DNA from: Clostridia bacterium
Lineage (GTDB): Bacteria > Bacillota_A > Clostridia > Oscillospirales > CAG-382
Length of the DNA: 5,311 nt
Direction of reading: 5' to 3'
Assembly: GCA_017517985.1 (NCBI GenBank)
Contig: JAFWWX010000034.1
Span: forward strand, 1-5,311
Shown here: piece by piece, positions 1 through 5,095 of the stretch
Position numbering within the stretch: the first letter of the stretch is position 1
Layout of the letters: every line of letters begins with the position of its first letter
Program-made: the position numbers and the translations under genes
The notes under the pieces: model-generated
Databases searched by the model: none
Told to the model about the DNA's origin: nothing
The model's input: the letters and a program-made list of their open reading frames with translations, nothing else

Positions 1-612
1 CCAAAGGCAAAAGAAAAGCCGGTAGAGTGCTTTACTCCTACCGAACAGAAGATGCTTGAACAAGCAGTAATGAATGACAAGCGGGATAAAATGAAAGGTG
101 TTCTAATATGCCTTTATACGGGGCTTCGTATTGGTGAACTTTTGGCTCTTGAATGGACGGATATAGACTTCGCAAAAGCCGAGCTTATCGTAAGCAAAAC
201 CTGCCATGACGGGAAAGACAAAAACAGGCGCTTCTGTCGTATAACAGACACACCCAAGACAAGTCATTCAAGCCGTGTGATACCTTTGCCGAAGCAACTG
301 GTGCCAATTCTTCGCGAAATGAAGAAGAACAGTAAAAATCCGCTTGTTATTTCAAGCGGGGAGAAGGTGCTATCTGTTCGCTCATATCAGCGAAGCTTTG
401 AGCTCCTCCAAAAAAGGCTTGGGTTGCAGCGGCGTGGTTTTCATGCACTCCGTCACACCTTCGCAACAAGAGCCATCGAATGCGGTATGGATATTAAATC
501 CCTGTCCGAGATCCTCGGACACAAGAATCCAATGGTAACGCTCAACCGCTACGTTCATTCTCTTATGGAGCATAAGCGTGCGATGATGGATAAGCTTGGG
601 AAAATCCTATAA
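1..612 (+). CDS. Tyrosine recombinase/integrase, C-terminal catalytic part (5' end outside the window)
   Basis: This is a site-specific DNA recombinase that cuts and rejoins DNA through a tyrosine nucleophile. The frame is open from base 1 with in-family sequence (EKPVECFTPTEQKMLEQA), so the ATG at 52 is internal and the N-terminal core-binding domain lies off the window. In the 203 visible residues the catalytic set is complete: Arg43 in TGLRIGELLAL, Lys86 in the beta-hairpin TPKTSHSSRVIPLP, His148 and Arg151 in HALRHTFATR, His174 in LGHKN, and the nucleophile Tyr184 in NRYVH. The protein ends normally (MMDKLGKIL), so it is probably active. The stop codon lies only 24 bp before a pair of 16-bp inverted repeats flanking a promoter, so the enzyme may be the invertase for that segment. 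Alternatively it is the integrase of a mobile element whose body lies to the left. The family call is certain; the substrate is inferred. Confidence 0.95.
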   Translation, partial: PKAKEKPVECFTPTEQKMLEQAVMNDKRDKMKGVLICLYTGLRIGELLALEWTDIDFAKAELIVSKTCHDGKDKNRRFCRITDTPKTSHSSRVIPLPKQLVPILREMKKNSKNPLVISSGEKVLSVRSYQRSFELLQKRLGLQRRGFHALRHTFATRAIECGMDIKSLSEILGHKNPMVTLNRYVHSLMEHKRAMMDKLGKIL

Positions 613-636
613 AAAACGGTCACTTTTAATGACCGT
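610..636 (-). terminator. Intrinsic terminator on the minus strand, 3' of the recombinase gene
   Basis: A perfect 7-bp stem (ACGGTCA 616-622 with TGACCGT 630-636) surrounds a 7-nt loop. Read on the minus strand, the stem is followed at once by a run of six T (A611-A616 on the plus strand), the classic Rho-independent form. On the plus strand no T-run follows, so it would be a weak terminator for the recombinase gene. It sits directly downstream of the leftward promoter at 670-698, so in the present orientation that transcript should stop here before running antisense into the recombinase gene. Confidence 0.75.
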
Positions 637-652
637 CTATTAGTATATTAGG
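637..652 (+). repeat. Left inverted repeat (IR-L) of the candidate inverton
   Basis: CTATTAGTATATTAGG is the exact reverse complement of bases 784-799. The match stops abruptly on both sides, with mismatches at 636/800 and 653/783. Within the repeat an imperfect dyad (CTA-x-TA ... TA-x-TAG, centred on 644) resembles the arms of a tyrosine-recombinase crossover site. It starts directly after the terminator stem. Confidence 0.85.
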
Positions 653-669
653 GGAAATTTTGTTATAAT

Positions 670-698
670 ATTATACCATACATAGTGTTAAAAGTCAA
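670..698 (-). promoter_or_regulatory. Strong sigma-A-type promoter reading left, inside the invertible segment
   Basis: On the minus strand the -35 box is TTGACT (693-698, 5 of 6 consensus), the spacer is exactly 17 bp (676-692), and the -10 box is TATAAT (670-675, 6 of 6). The TGG immediately before the -10 box gives an extended -10. Transcription should start near 663 and run left through IR-L into the terminator, making an RNA of only about 50 nt. No gene on the minus strand follows it. The apparent lack of a target in this orientation is explained if the segment inverts. Confidence 0.8.
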
Positions 699-783
699 TA
701 TTTCAGAGTATATTGGCATGATTAGCGACAGCAATTTTTCATTATATGGAAAATAGCAGAACAAAACACAGACAATGTGTACA

Positions 784-799
784 CCTAATATACTAATAG
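784..799 (-). repeat. Right inverted repeat (IR-R) of the candidate inverton
   Basis: CCTAATATACTAATAG is the exact reverse complement of IR-L at 637-652. This copy lies within a longer imperfect dyad, 782-802 (CACCTA ... TAGGTG, centred on 792, 8 of 10 base pairs matching), which could form a recombinase or repressor binding site. It also contains TATACT (789-794), a possible weak -10 box for rightward transcription in the present orientation, but no -35 box is visible at a suitable distance. Confidence 0.85.
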
Positions 800-855
800 G
801 TGAATTTTTATCACTTGCAAATGTACATCTATTTTCGCTTAAGGAGGCGTAGATA

Positions 856-1545
856 ATGTCAGGAGACAGAGTTCAGTCTGTGCCTCGAAGCACTCTTGTT
901 AAGGAAGAATATCCACATAATCTGCTTTTAAGCATTAAGATTACTACGGCAAATGAAATTGTACTTCCGCAGGAGATCACACCCGATATTCTGGCAGGAA
1001 TAGAATATTCCTTGTCCACACTCGATAATCGCGAGAGGGACATTATTCGTTTTCGATTTTTAGACAGGAAAACCTACGATGAAATAGGAAAAGTATTCAA
1101 CATCAGTAATGGACGTGCACGGCAGATCGAAATGAAGGCTTTCCGCAAGCTTCGTGAACCGAGACGATGGAATTATATCCTGTATGGCGTTGAAGGCAAT
1201 CTAAAACGTCGCAGCACACAGGAATATCAAAAGGGATATAATTTAGGCTACAATATGGGATATAAGGATGCAGGAATTCGCCAAAGCGAGCCTCCCTCCG
1301 CCCCTCTTTGCTCGGAGGATGTTAAAGAGTTGCCACTTGAAGCATTACATCTGTCAAGCCGATCATACAGTTGTCTTGTGCGAGCAGGATATTGCACAGT
1401 CGGAGATATTTTTGATATAGATGAGCTTGATATATGCAGAATACGCAATTTTGGACGTATATCATCTGATGAGGTTGCAAGGAAGTTAAAGGAGATCGGC
1501 ATCGAGAATACTTCGTGGGATAAGTTTATCATTGAAAAAGAATGA
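856..1545 (+). CDS. Sigma-70 region 4-like / RNA polymerase alpha-CTD-like chimeric regulator
   Basis: A 229-residue protein, probably a cytoplasmic transcription regulator. Residues about 47-102 match sigma-70 region 4 (YSLSTLDNRERDIIRFRFLD, then the helix-turn-helix YDEIGKVFNISNGRARQIEMKA), the part of a sigma factor that reads -35 boxes. No region 2 is present, so it is not a complete sigma factor. Residues 124-140 form a linker with GYNLGYNMGYKDAG repeats. Residues about 157-215 match the alpha C-terminal domain that binds UP elements: LSSRSYSCLVRAGY keeps the arginine equivalent to E. coli R265, while the N268 position is Ser and the K298 position is Ile in IRNFGRISSDEV. The start is supported by AAGGAGG (841-847), 8 bp before the ATG. 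Its only strong candidate promoter lies in the invertible segment upstream and currently points away, so expression is probably phase-variable. Such chimeras occur in Firmicutes accessory regions; the targets are unknown. Confidence 0.85.
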   Translation: MSGDRVQSVPRSTLVKEEYPHNLLLSIKITTANEIVLPQEITPDILAGIEYSLSTLDNRERDIIRFRFLDRKTYDEIGKVFNISNGRARQIEMKAFRKLREPRRWNYILYGVEGNLKRRSTQEYQKGYNLGYNMGYKDAGIRQSEPPSAPLCSEDVKELPLEALHLSSRSYSCLVRAGYCTVGDIFDIDELDICRIRNFGRISSDEVARKLKEIGIENTSWDKFIIEKE

Positions 1546-1554
1546 GCTTACCCG

Positions 1555-1600
1555 TTCATATTGGTTTCATCGACCGCTATACACACGTTTTTAATATTAT
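1555..1600 (+). promoter_or_regulatory. Possible weak promoter for the SLOG leader
   Basis: Two partial matches are visible. TTCATA (1555-1560), 17 bp, TATACA (1578-1583) scores 4 of 6 in each box. TATTAT (1595-1600) is a 5 of 6 -10 box with no good -35 box. The second would start transcription near 1607, exactly where the putative closing stem of the leader RNA begins. Neither is strong, and the SLOG gene could instead be reached by read-through from the regulator gene. Confidence 0.3.
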
Positions 1601-1606
1601 GGATTG

Positions 1607-1726
1607 CGACCTACACCTATGTGGCTATGTAGTAACCGATCCGGTTTCCGAAAGGATGTTTTTGGGGATAGCGAGTCGAAGAAATGCCCGTCGGACTTGG
1701 CTTCTGACGGGCAACATTTTTATTTT
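1607..1726 (+). ncRNA. Candidate structured leader (riboswitch/attenuator-like) upstream of the SLOG gene
   Basis: The spacer can fold into a closed multibranch unit. A closing stem CGAC (1607-1610) with GTCG (1675-1678) encloses the hairpins CTACA/TGTAG (1611-1632), AACCG/CGGTT with a 3-nt loop (1634-1646), and TCC-GAAA-GGA with a GNRA loop (1647-1656). The closing strand plus GAAG (GTCGAAG 1675-1681) can instead pair with CTTCTGAC (1701-1708, one bulged T). That pairing would destroy the terminator stem 1686-1712. This is the three-state logic of an OFF riboswitch: closed aptamer permits the terminator, open aptamer permits the antiterminator. I do not recognise it as a known class. The stems are short, so part of this may be chance. 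Confidence 0.4.
1686..1726 (+). terminator. Intrinsic terminator between the regulator and the SLOG gene
   Basis: GCCCGTCGGA (1686-1695) pairs with TCTGACGGGC (1703-1712), ten pairs including one G-T, around a 7-nt loop. It is followed by AACA and the T-rich stretch TTTTTATTTT (1717-1726). It ends only one base before the GGAGGAG of the SLOG gene, so it is well placed to control SLOG expression as an attenuator as well as to end the regulator transcript. Confidence 0.75.
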
Positions 1727-1741
1727 GGAGGAGCAATTTCA

Positions 1742-2227
1742 ATGAATATTTTTACAGTCAGCTTCTTTGGACATAGACAACTCGATAATTTCTACGAGGC
1801 AGAAAAAGAGCTTGAAAGAATAATAACAGAGCTCATATCACAAAAGGAGTATGTTGAATTCCTTATCGGACGAAATGGCGAATTTGATCAGCTTGTTGCA
1901 TCTACAATAAAACGAGTCAGACAAAGATTTGATACAAGCAACAACGCTTTTGTTTTAGTACTTCCTTATATGACGGCAGAGTTCAGAGACAATGAAGAGT
2001 CCTTCCACAATTACTACGATGAGATAGAGATTTGCCATGCATCAGACGGTGCTCATTTCAAAGCGGCCATGCAAATTAGAAATAAAGATATGGTTGACCG
2101 TTCGGATTTGGTTGTTTTCTGCGTGGATCATGCATCGGGCGGTGCTTGGCAAACGCTTAAGTATGCAAAAAAGAACGGTGCGAATTACATTAATGTTTCA
2201 AGCAAGGGAAGAAGCAACGGACTTTAA
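1742..2227 (+). CDS. SLOG-family (YpsA/DUF1273-like) Rossmann-fold protein
   Basis: A 161-residue soluble protein of the SMF/DprA-LOG superfamily, whose members bind nucleotides or nucleotide-derived signals in a Rossmann-like pocket. Visible family motifs are a first beta strand with FTVSFFGHR (residues 4-12), LIGRNGEFDQLVA (41-53), a central strand NAFVLVLPY, RNKDMVDRSDLVVFCVD (113-129), and the helix GGAWQTLKYAKKNGA (133-147) before a last strand YINVS. Length fits a single-domain SLOG protein. The ATG at 1742 is chosen over the upstream in-frame ATG at 1604 because GGAGGAG (1727-1733) lies 8 bp before it, and the upstream extension would translate through the leader hairpins and terminator without family similarity. 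Some SLOG proteins act as sensors in defence systems and others are common cargo of integrative elements; no effector gene is adjacent here. The biochemical role is unknown. Confidence 0.85.
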   Translation: MNIFTVSFFGHRQLDNFYEAEKELERIITELISQKEYVEFLIGRNGEFDQLVASTIKRVRQRFDTSNNAFVLVLPYMTAEFRDNEESFHNYYDEIEICHASDGAHFKAAMQIRNKDMVDRSDLVVFCVDHASGGAWQTLKYAKKNGANYINVSSKGRSNGL

Positions 2228-2296
2228 GAAATATTCTCTCTCAATTTATGACTTATTTTACATATTTTAACAAACATTAAATTTACATAATAACTA
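2228..2296. other. AT-rich spacer after the SLOG gene
   Basis: Very AT-rich spacer between the SLOG stop codon and the promoter at 2297. I see no convincing hairpin terminator, coding sequence or repeat here. It may simply separate the SLOG unit from the membrane-protein cluster. Confidence 0.5.
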
Positions 2297-2325
2297 TCGA
2301 CAAAACGATACACGTGTGATATAAT
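2297..2325 (+). promoter_or_regulatory. Strong extended -10 sigma-A promoter
   Basis: TCGACA (2297-2302, 5 of 6), a 17-bp spacer (2303-2319), then TATAAT (2320-2325, 6 of 6) preceded by TGA, which gives an extended -10. The spacer carries the palindrome CACGTG (2311-2316). Transcription should start near 2332. It drives the hairpin RNA at 2332-2409 and, with read-through, the membrane-protein cluster that follows. Confidence 0.8.
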
Positions 2326-2331
2326 ATTGGA

Positions 2332-2411
2332 AAAAAGAAAACTACGCTCGCTTGGGGCATTTCATTCGCTGTGCTTGAATGGAGTGTTCTGCGAGCTTTT
2401 GCTTTTTTTGC
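2332..2411 (+). ncRNA. Candidate small RNA or leader attenuator, about 80 nt
   Basis: A strong promoter and a strong terminator stand about 80 nt apart with no room for a gene, the usual sign of a small RNA or a regulated leader. Nearly the whole transcript is one long hairpin: GCTCGC (2346-2351) with GCGAGC (2391-2396), a two-base bulge, four mostly G-T pairs, and CATTTCATTC (2358-2367) with GAATGGAGTG (2377-2386) around a 9-nt loop. If most polymerases stop at the T-run, the downstream genes depend on read-through. No known RNA family is recognised. Confidence 0.45.
2346..2409 (+). terminator. Long intrinsic terminator hairpin in the leader of the membrane-protein cluster
   Basis: A roughly 20-bp stem with one bulge and several G-T pairs ends in GCGAGC, followed by TTTT GC TTTTTTT (2397-2409). 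Its place between a strong promoter and the first gene of the cluster suggests attenuation rather than simple termination of an upstream gene. Confidence 0.7.
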
Positions 2412-2467
2412 GTTAAACGGAAACTTTTTCTTGTTATTACCCGTCTAATTTACAAGAGGTGTTGTTG

Positions 2468-2896
2468 ATGAAACAAAACAGACTTTATACTCTTTTACAA
2501 TCACATAGAAAATTCGGAATTGCGTTGTTTTGGGGATTTGCTATATTCTTTGGATGCTTCGGATTCCCATTTGCTAACATTACAAATGTTTTGAGTAATG
2601 TTCAAGAAAAAATCAGTATGATAAATATTTTCACTCTATTGGTTGCTTATGCGGAAGTTGGATTGCTTTCGGGTTACTTGTTTGAAAATAAAAAAGTCAG
2701 TATTGTGTTACTACTCAATTTAACACACATAATTGTCGGAATGATCTGCAGATATTTCCTTGAATTTGGCGAAGTGTCGAATACATATAACTTTACTATA
2801 TCAAATACGCTTCTTCATATTGTAACAATTTTGTGTGTCTGTCTTTGCGGTTACTTACACGCAAAGAAACAATTAGAAGATAACAAGGGGGTCTAA
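2468..2896 (+). CDS. Small four-helix membrane protein of unknown function
   Basis: A 142-residue integral membrane protein with a short basic N-terminus (MKQNRLYTLLQSHRKFG) and four predicted membrane segments at about 17-35, 51-71, 77-97 and 116-133, then a charged tail (HAKKQLEDNKGV). No catalytic motif is recognised. The ATG at 2468 is preferred over the in-frame GTG at 2459 because AAGAGGTG (2454-2461) lies 6 bp before the ATG and overlaps the GTG. It is the first gene of a closely spaced rightward cluster, downstream of the promoter at 2297 and the terminator-like hairpin, and is followed after 4 bp by the next gene, which suggests co-transcription. Confidence 0.8.
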   Translation: MKQNRLYTLLQSHRKFGIALFWGFAIFFGCFGFPFANITNVLSNVQEKISMINIFTLLVAYAEVGLLSGYLFENKKVSIVLLLNLTHIIVGMICRYFLEFGEVSNTYNFTISNTLLHIVTILCVCLCGYLHAKKQLEDNKGV

Positions 2897-2900
2897 TCCT

Positions 2901-3149
2901 ATGAAACAATCAGTTTATATAATGAGTAGTGTTGAAATTGTTATCGGTGCTCTGATTTTGAGCATCACTTCAATCATAAAAAATGTACTTCCCGTATTAG
3001 GCAGAGTTGCTTATCAAGCTGCAGCCGCAGGAAGTTACTCACCAATGAGTTATGATACATCTTTTTCTTTCGCAAATACCATCGCAGTTTTACTGATAAT
3101 AGTTGGTATTGGGCAGATGGTGTTAGCTGTAATTAAAAACAATAAATAA
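2901..3149 (+). CDS. Small two-helix membrane protein of unknown function
   Basis: An 82-residue protein with membrane segments at about 4-27 (VYIMSSVEIVIGALILSI) and 57-78 (FANTIAVLLIIVGIGQMVLA), joined by a small-residue loop (YQAAAAGSYSPMSYDTS). It resembles uncharacterised small membrane proteins of gut Clostridia, but no function can be given. AAGGGGG (2885-2891) lies 9 bp before the ATG, overlapping the end of the previous gene, from which it is separated by only 4 bp. The two are almost certainly in one transcript. Confidence 0.8.
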   Translation: MKQSVYIMSSVEIVIGALILSITSIIKNVLPVLGRVAYQAAAAGSYSPMSYDTSFSFANTIAVLLIIVGIGQMVLAVIKNNK

Positions 3150-3180
3150 GCACATAGCGAATGACAAGGAGGGAAAGCTA

Positions 3181-3591
3181 ATGGAATTTATATTTGAAAC
3201 TACATACAATCAAAAAGCCTTAACTACAATGGCAAAAGGAGTCAGAAAAACGGCTCGTAAAAAGAGAACTAAAAGAAGTCATATTTTTGGGTGGATAGTA
3301 ATTGCATTAGCACTTCTTCTTACACTTGCTGATATAAAGGACGGTATTCAATTTACAGCAAATAGAATTATCACTTTGGTTGCAGCACTTGTTATTTTTA
3401 TCGTGCTTATATTTGAGGATAAGATAAACGGATATGTTGCAAGGAAGCGTATGCTCCCCGGAACAGAAAAATCAAAAGCAACATTCACCGAAGAAGGCTT
3501 CTTTTCTGAAACAGAAATCGGTAAAACCGAATGGAACTATGACAGGATCCTGATGCTTGCTGAAACAAAAGACTATTTTATCTTTGTATGA
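3181..3591 (+). pseudogene. YcxB-like membrane protein, C-terminally truncated
   Basis: The 136 residues match the YcxB-like family of Firmicutes from the first residue: MEFIFETTYNQKAL, a basic stretch (TARKKRTKRSH), two membrane segments (about 35-52 and 62-80), then the cytoplasmic domain EDKINGYVARKRMLPGTEK and TFTEEGFFSETEIGKTEWNYDRILMLAETKDYFIFV. Family members normally continue for some tens of residues after the YFxFV strand; here the frame meets TGA at once. The sequence immediately after belongs to a different family, so the gene seems to have lost its 3' end by deletion. The start is sound, with AAGGAGGG (3166-3173) 7 bp upstream. The shortened protein may still be made, since the operon context and ribosome binding site are intact. 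Family call from memory of the family; the truncation is inferred. Confidence 0.7.
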
Positions 3592-3782
3592 TGTACGGAA
3601 ATCGTTGGAGATTATTCTGCTTACAGTTCAGTTTCATTGGTTGGGATATTCTTGCTACACTTGCCTTTGGCATAGGTCATTTGTGGCTCACACCATATAA
3701 GCAAGCCGCAACTGCAGCTTTTTATCGTGAGGTTTCCGGCACAGAATATATTGCCGAAGAAGATATACCTAAAATGAATTAA
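3564..3782 (+). pseudogene. C-terminal remnant of a DUF975-like membrane protein
   Basis: This frame (open from 3564, first ATG at 3588 overlapping the TGA of the YcxB-like gene) encodes MMYGNRWRLFCLQFSFIGWDILATLAFGIGHLWLTPYKQAATAAFYREVSG and a short acidic tail ending KMN. The pattern xRWRLFxLxxSFIGWxxL...GIGxLWLxPYxxAxxAxFYRE is the C-terminal end of DUF975-type multi-pass membrane proteins, which are normally several times longer. The similarity starts at about the first Met, exactly where the YcxB similarity stops. No ribosome binding site of its own is visible; the ATGA overlap could allow coupled translation of a 64-residue fragment. Most likely a non-functional remnant left by a deletion. 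Confidence 0.65.
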
Positions 3783-3794
3783 GGAGCTGATACA

Positions 3795-4745
3795 ATGAAA
3801 AAAGTAATTAGTATATTATCGCTCGTTGCTATTATTCTATCAATGTCAATAACGGCATTTGCAGGAAGTATTCCTGAAGATTTACTTATGGATCAATCGC
3901 AGATATTCTTTGCTGAGGTTGTTTATTATCATCCTGATAAGGAAAAACCTGATATTGAATTTTCGCCCGTTAAGAAAATCAAAGGCGATGTAAAACTCGG
4001 AACAAAGCAGATTGCATACAACTTCAATACTGTTGGTGACTTTGATATAAAAGAAGGAAATGTATATCTCTTTACATACTTTGACGAAAACAACCCGACA
4101 GATATATTTGAAGTAACGAGCTATGACACTTCTACCCTGAAGTTGAAAAATGTTGAAGGAGATATGTGGAAACGCTTTGAGCAATATCTGAACGAAGGCA
4201 GATATTTAGAAGCTGAACAAGAAAGACTTGATAAGCAAAACGAAGGGTTGCCCGTAGAGGGAGATCCTATAACCCTCAAAGAGCTTCTTGGAGTAGCGAA
4301 AGAAGATGCAGAAAAGATAAATATTCATTATGCCGGCGAGGTTTACGAAATAGATATAGACAAGTTTTACAAGGCTATTGACGGAATTACACTGACAGAT
4401 ATTGAAAATATGCCTCTTGAAAGAAAAGACGGAGATCAGTTTGTTATCCCATCAGGTATGTTTATAACAATAAACGGTTTTGACGGTTATGCATTTATAA
4501 CAGATGACTGTAAAGTGGATAAATACGGTCTGCATTACAGCAGACTTCCCGAAGCGGCGTATACGATAAAATTTGTTGACAAAGCAAAAATAACGGCGCT
4601 GTTTGCTGCCGATGAATACAATCTACCTCCGCTTGAATCACCTTATGCAAGATATATTGTTTATGGCGTTTTACTTGGTGCTATTGTTGTAGGCGGTGTT
4701 GGTGCGACAGTTGGTTATCTGATAAAGAAAAAGAAATTAAAATAA
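3795..4745 (+). CDS. Exported protein with C-terminal membrane anchor, function unknown
   Basis: A 316-residue protein. Residues 1-23 form a Sec signal peptide (MKK, hydrophobic core, likely cleavage after AFA before GSIPED). Residues 24-285 are a hydrophilic extracytoplasmic part rich in Asp, Glu and Lys, with a beta-like first half (QIFFAEVVYYHPD, VKKIKGDVKLGTKQIAYNF) and a helical middle (MWKRFEQYLNEGRYLEAEQERLDK). Residues about 288-310 form a membrane helix (VYGVLLGAIVVGGVGATVGYLI) followed by KKKKLK, the positive stop of a type I membrane protein. It is therefore probably displayed on the outer face of the cell membrane. No LPXTG, catalytic motif or named domain is recognised. AAGGAG (3781-3786) lies 8 bp before the ATG. 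It sits 12 bp after the DUF975 remnant and 12 bp before the next gene. Confidence 0.85.
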   Translation: MKKVISILSLVAIILSMSITAFAGSIPEDLLMDQSQIFFAEVVYYHPDKEKPDIEFSPVKKIKGDVKLGTKQIAYNFNTVGDFDIKEGNVYLFTYFDENNPTDIFEVTSYDTSTLKLKNVEGDMWKRFEQYLNEGRYLEAEQERLDKQNEGLPVEGDPITLKELLGVAKEDAEKINIHYAGEVYEIDIDKFYKAIDGITLTDIENMPLERKDGDQFVIPSGMFITINGFDGYAFITDDCKVDKYGLHYSRLPEAAYTIKFVDKAKITALFAADEYNLPPLESPYARYIVYGVLLGAIVVGGVGATVGYLIKKKKLK

Positions 4746-4757
4746 GGAGCGATTTCT

Positions 4758-5078
4758 ATGGGTGTAAATATCACAATGCTTATTCTTGGTATTCTCTTGA
4801 CTATTATCGGCATTGAGAATGTTAAGGGAAATATAGCGAGTGTGCATTGGTACAACAGAAGATGTATAACTGAAGAAACAAGACCTAAATACGGAAAGTT
4901 TGTGTGTATTGGAACACTCATAATTGCCGGAGGACTTATTTTCTCTGCCGTTCTTAATATGCTTGTAAAAATGAATATCGCTGTGCTTATAGGCGGTGCA
5001 ATAACTCTTATAACGGTTATTGTGGGTATAGTTTTTATACTCTATGCACAGTTCAAATATAACAAAGGAATTTTCTGA
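4758..5078 (+). CDS. Small three-helix membrane protein
   Basis: A 106-residue membrane protein with helices at about 4-20 (ITMLILGILLTIIGIE), 45-66 (YGKFVCIGTLIIAGGLIFSAVL) and 71-98 (NIAVLIGGAITLITVIVGIVFI). Between helices 1 and 2 lies a conserved-looking polar segment, NVKGNIASVHWYNRRCITEETRPKYGK, which recalls DUF3784-like small membrane proteins of Firmicutes. That assignment is tentative. AAGGAGC (4744-4750) starts within the stop codon of the preceding gene and lies 7-8 bp before the ATG, so it is probably co-transcribed with it. Confidence 0.8.
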   Translation: MGVNITMLILGILLTIIGIENVKGNIASVHWYNRRCITEETRPKYGKFVCIGTLIIAGGLIFSAVLNMLVKMNIAVLIGGAITLITVIVGIVFILYAQFKYNKGIF

Positions 5079-5095
5079 TAAAGGTGGTGTTGCCC

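Larger units (their letters stand above)
637..799. other. Candidate invertible promoter segment (inverton), present copy in the OFF orientation
   Basis: The 163-bp segment is bounded by perfect 16-bp inverted repeats and holds one strong promoter, on the minus strand. It lies between a tyrosine recombinase gene and a regulator gene. Known invertible promoters, such as those of gut Bacteroides and Clostridioides difficile, share this architecture of inverted repeats around a promoter, often with a nearby tyrosine recombinase. If the segment flips, the -35 box would fall at 738-743, the -10 box at 761-766 and transcription would start near 773, giving a leader of about 83 nt to the ATG at 856. 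In the present orientation the promoter fires into the terminator at 610-636. The repeats and promoter are seen directly; inversion is inferred. Confidence 0.75.

Noticed and set aside
713..747. Rightward promoter inside the invertible segment (TTGGCA and TTATAT/TATATG)
   Set aside because: The spacing is 23-24 bp, too long for a normal sigma-A promoter; no better rightward pair was found.
637..799. The 16-bp repeats as attL/attR sites of a mobile element
   Set aside because: They are inverted, not direct, and only 131 bp apart, so recombination would invert rather than excise. A mobile-element origin for the recombinase itself is not excluded.
1604..1741. N-terminal extension of the SLOG protein from the ATG at 1604
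   Set aside because: It would translate the terminator stem, has no ribosome binding site, and the family fold begins at MNIFTVSFFGHR, which has a strong GGAGGAG upstream of 1742.
1542..1745. A 67-residue frame starting in an ATGA overlap with the regulator stop codon
   Set aside because: No ribosome binding site, no family-like sequence, and it runs through the leader hairpins, the terminator and the SLOG ribosome binding site. The start overlap is likely chance.
3882..4184. A 100-residue minus-strand frame inside the exported-protein gene
   Set aside because: It lies wholly within a well-supported plus-strand gene, has no ribosome binding site or recognisable similarity, and looks like a shadow frame.
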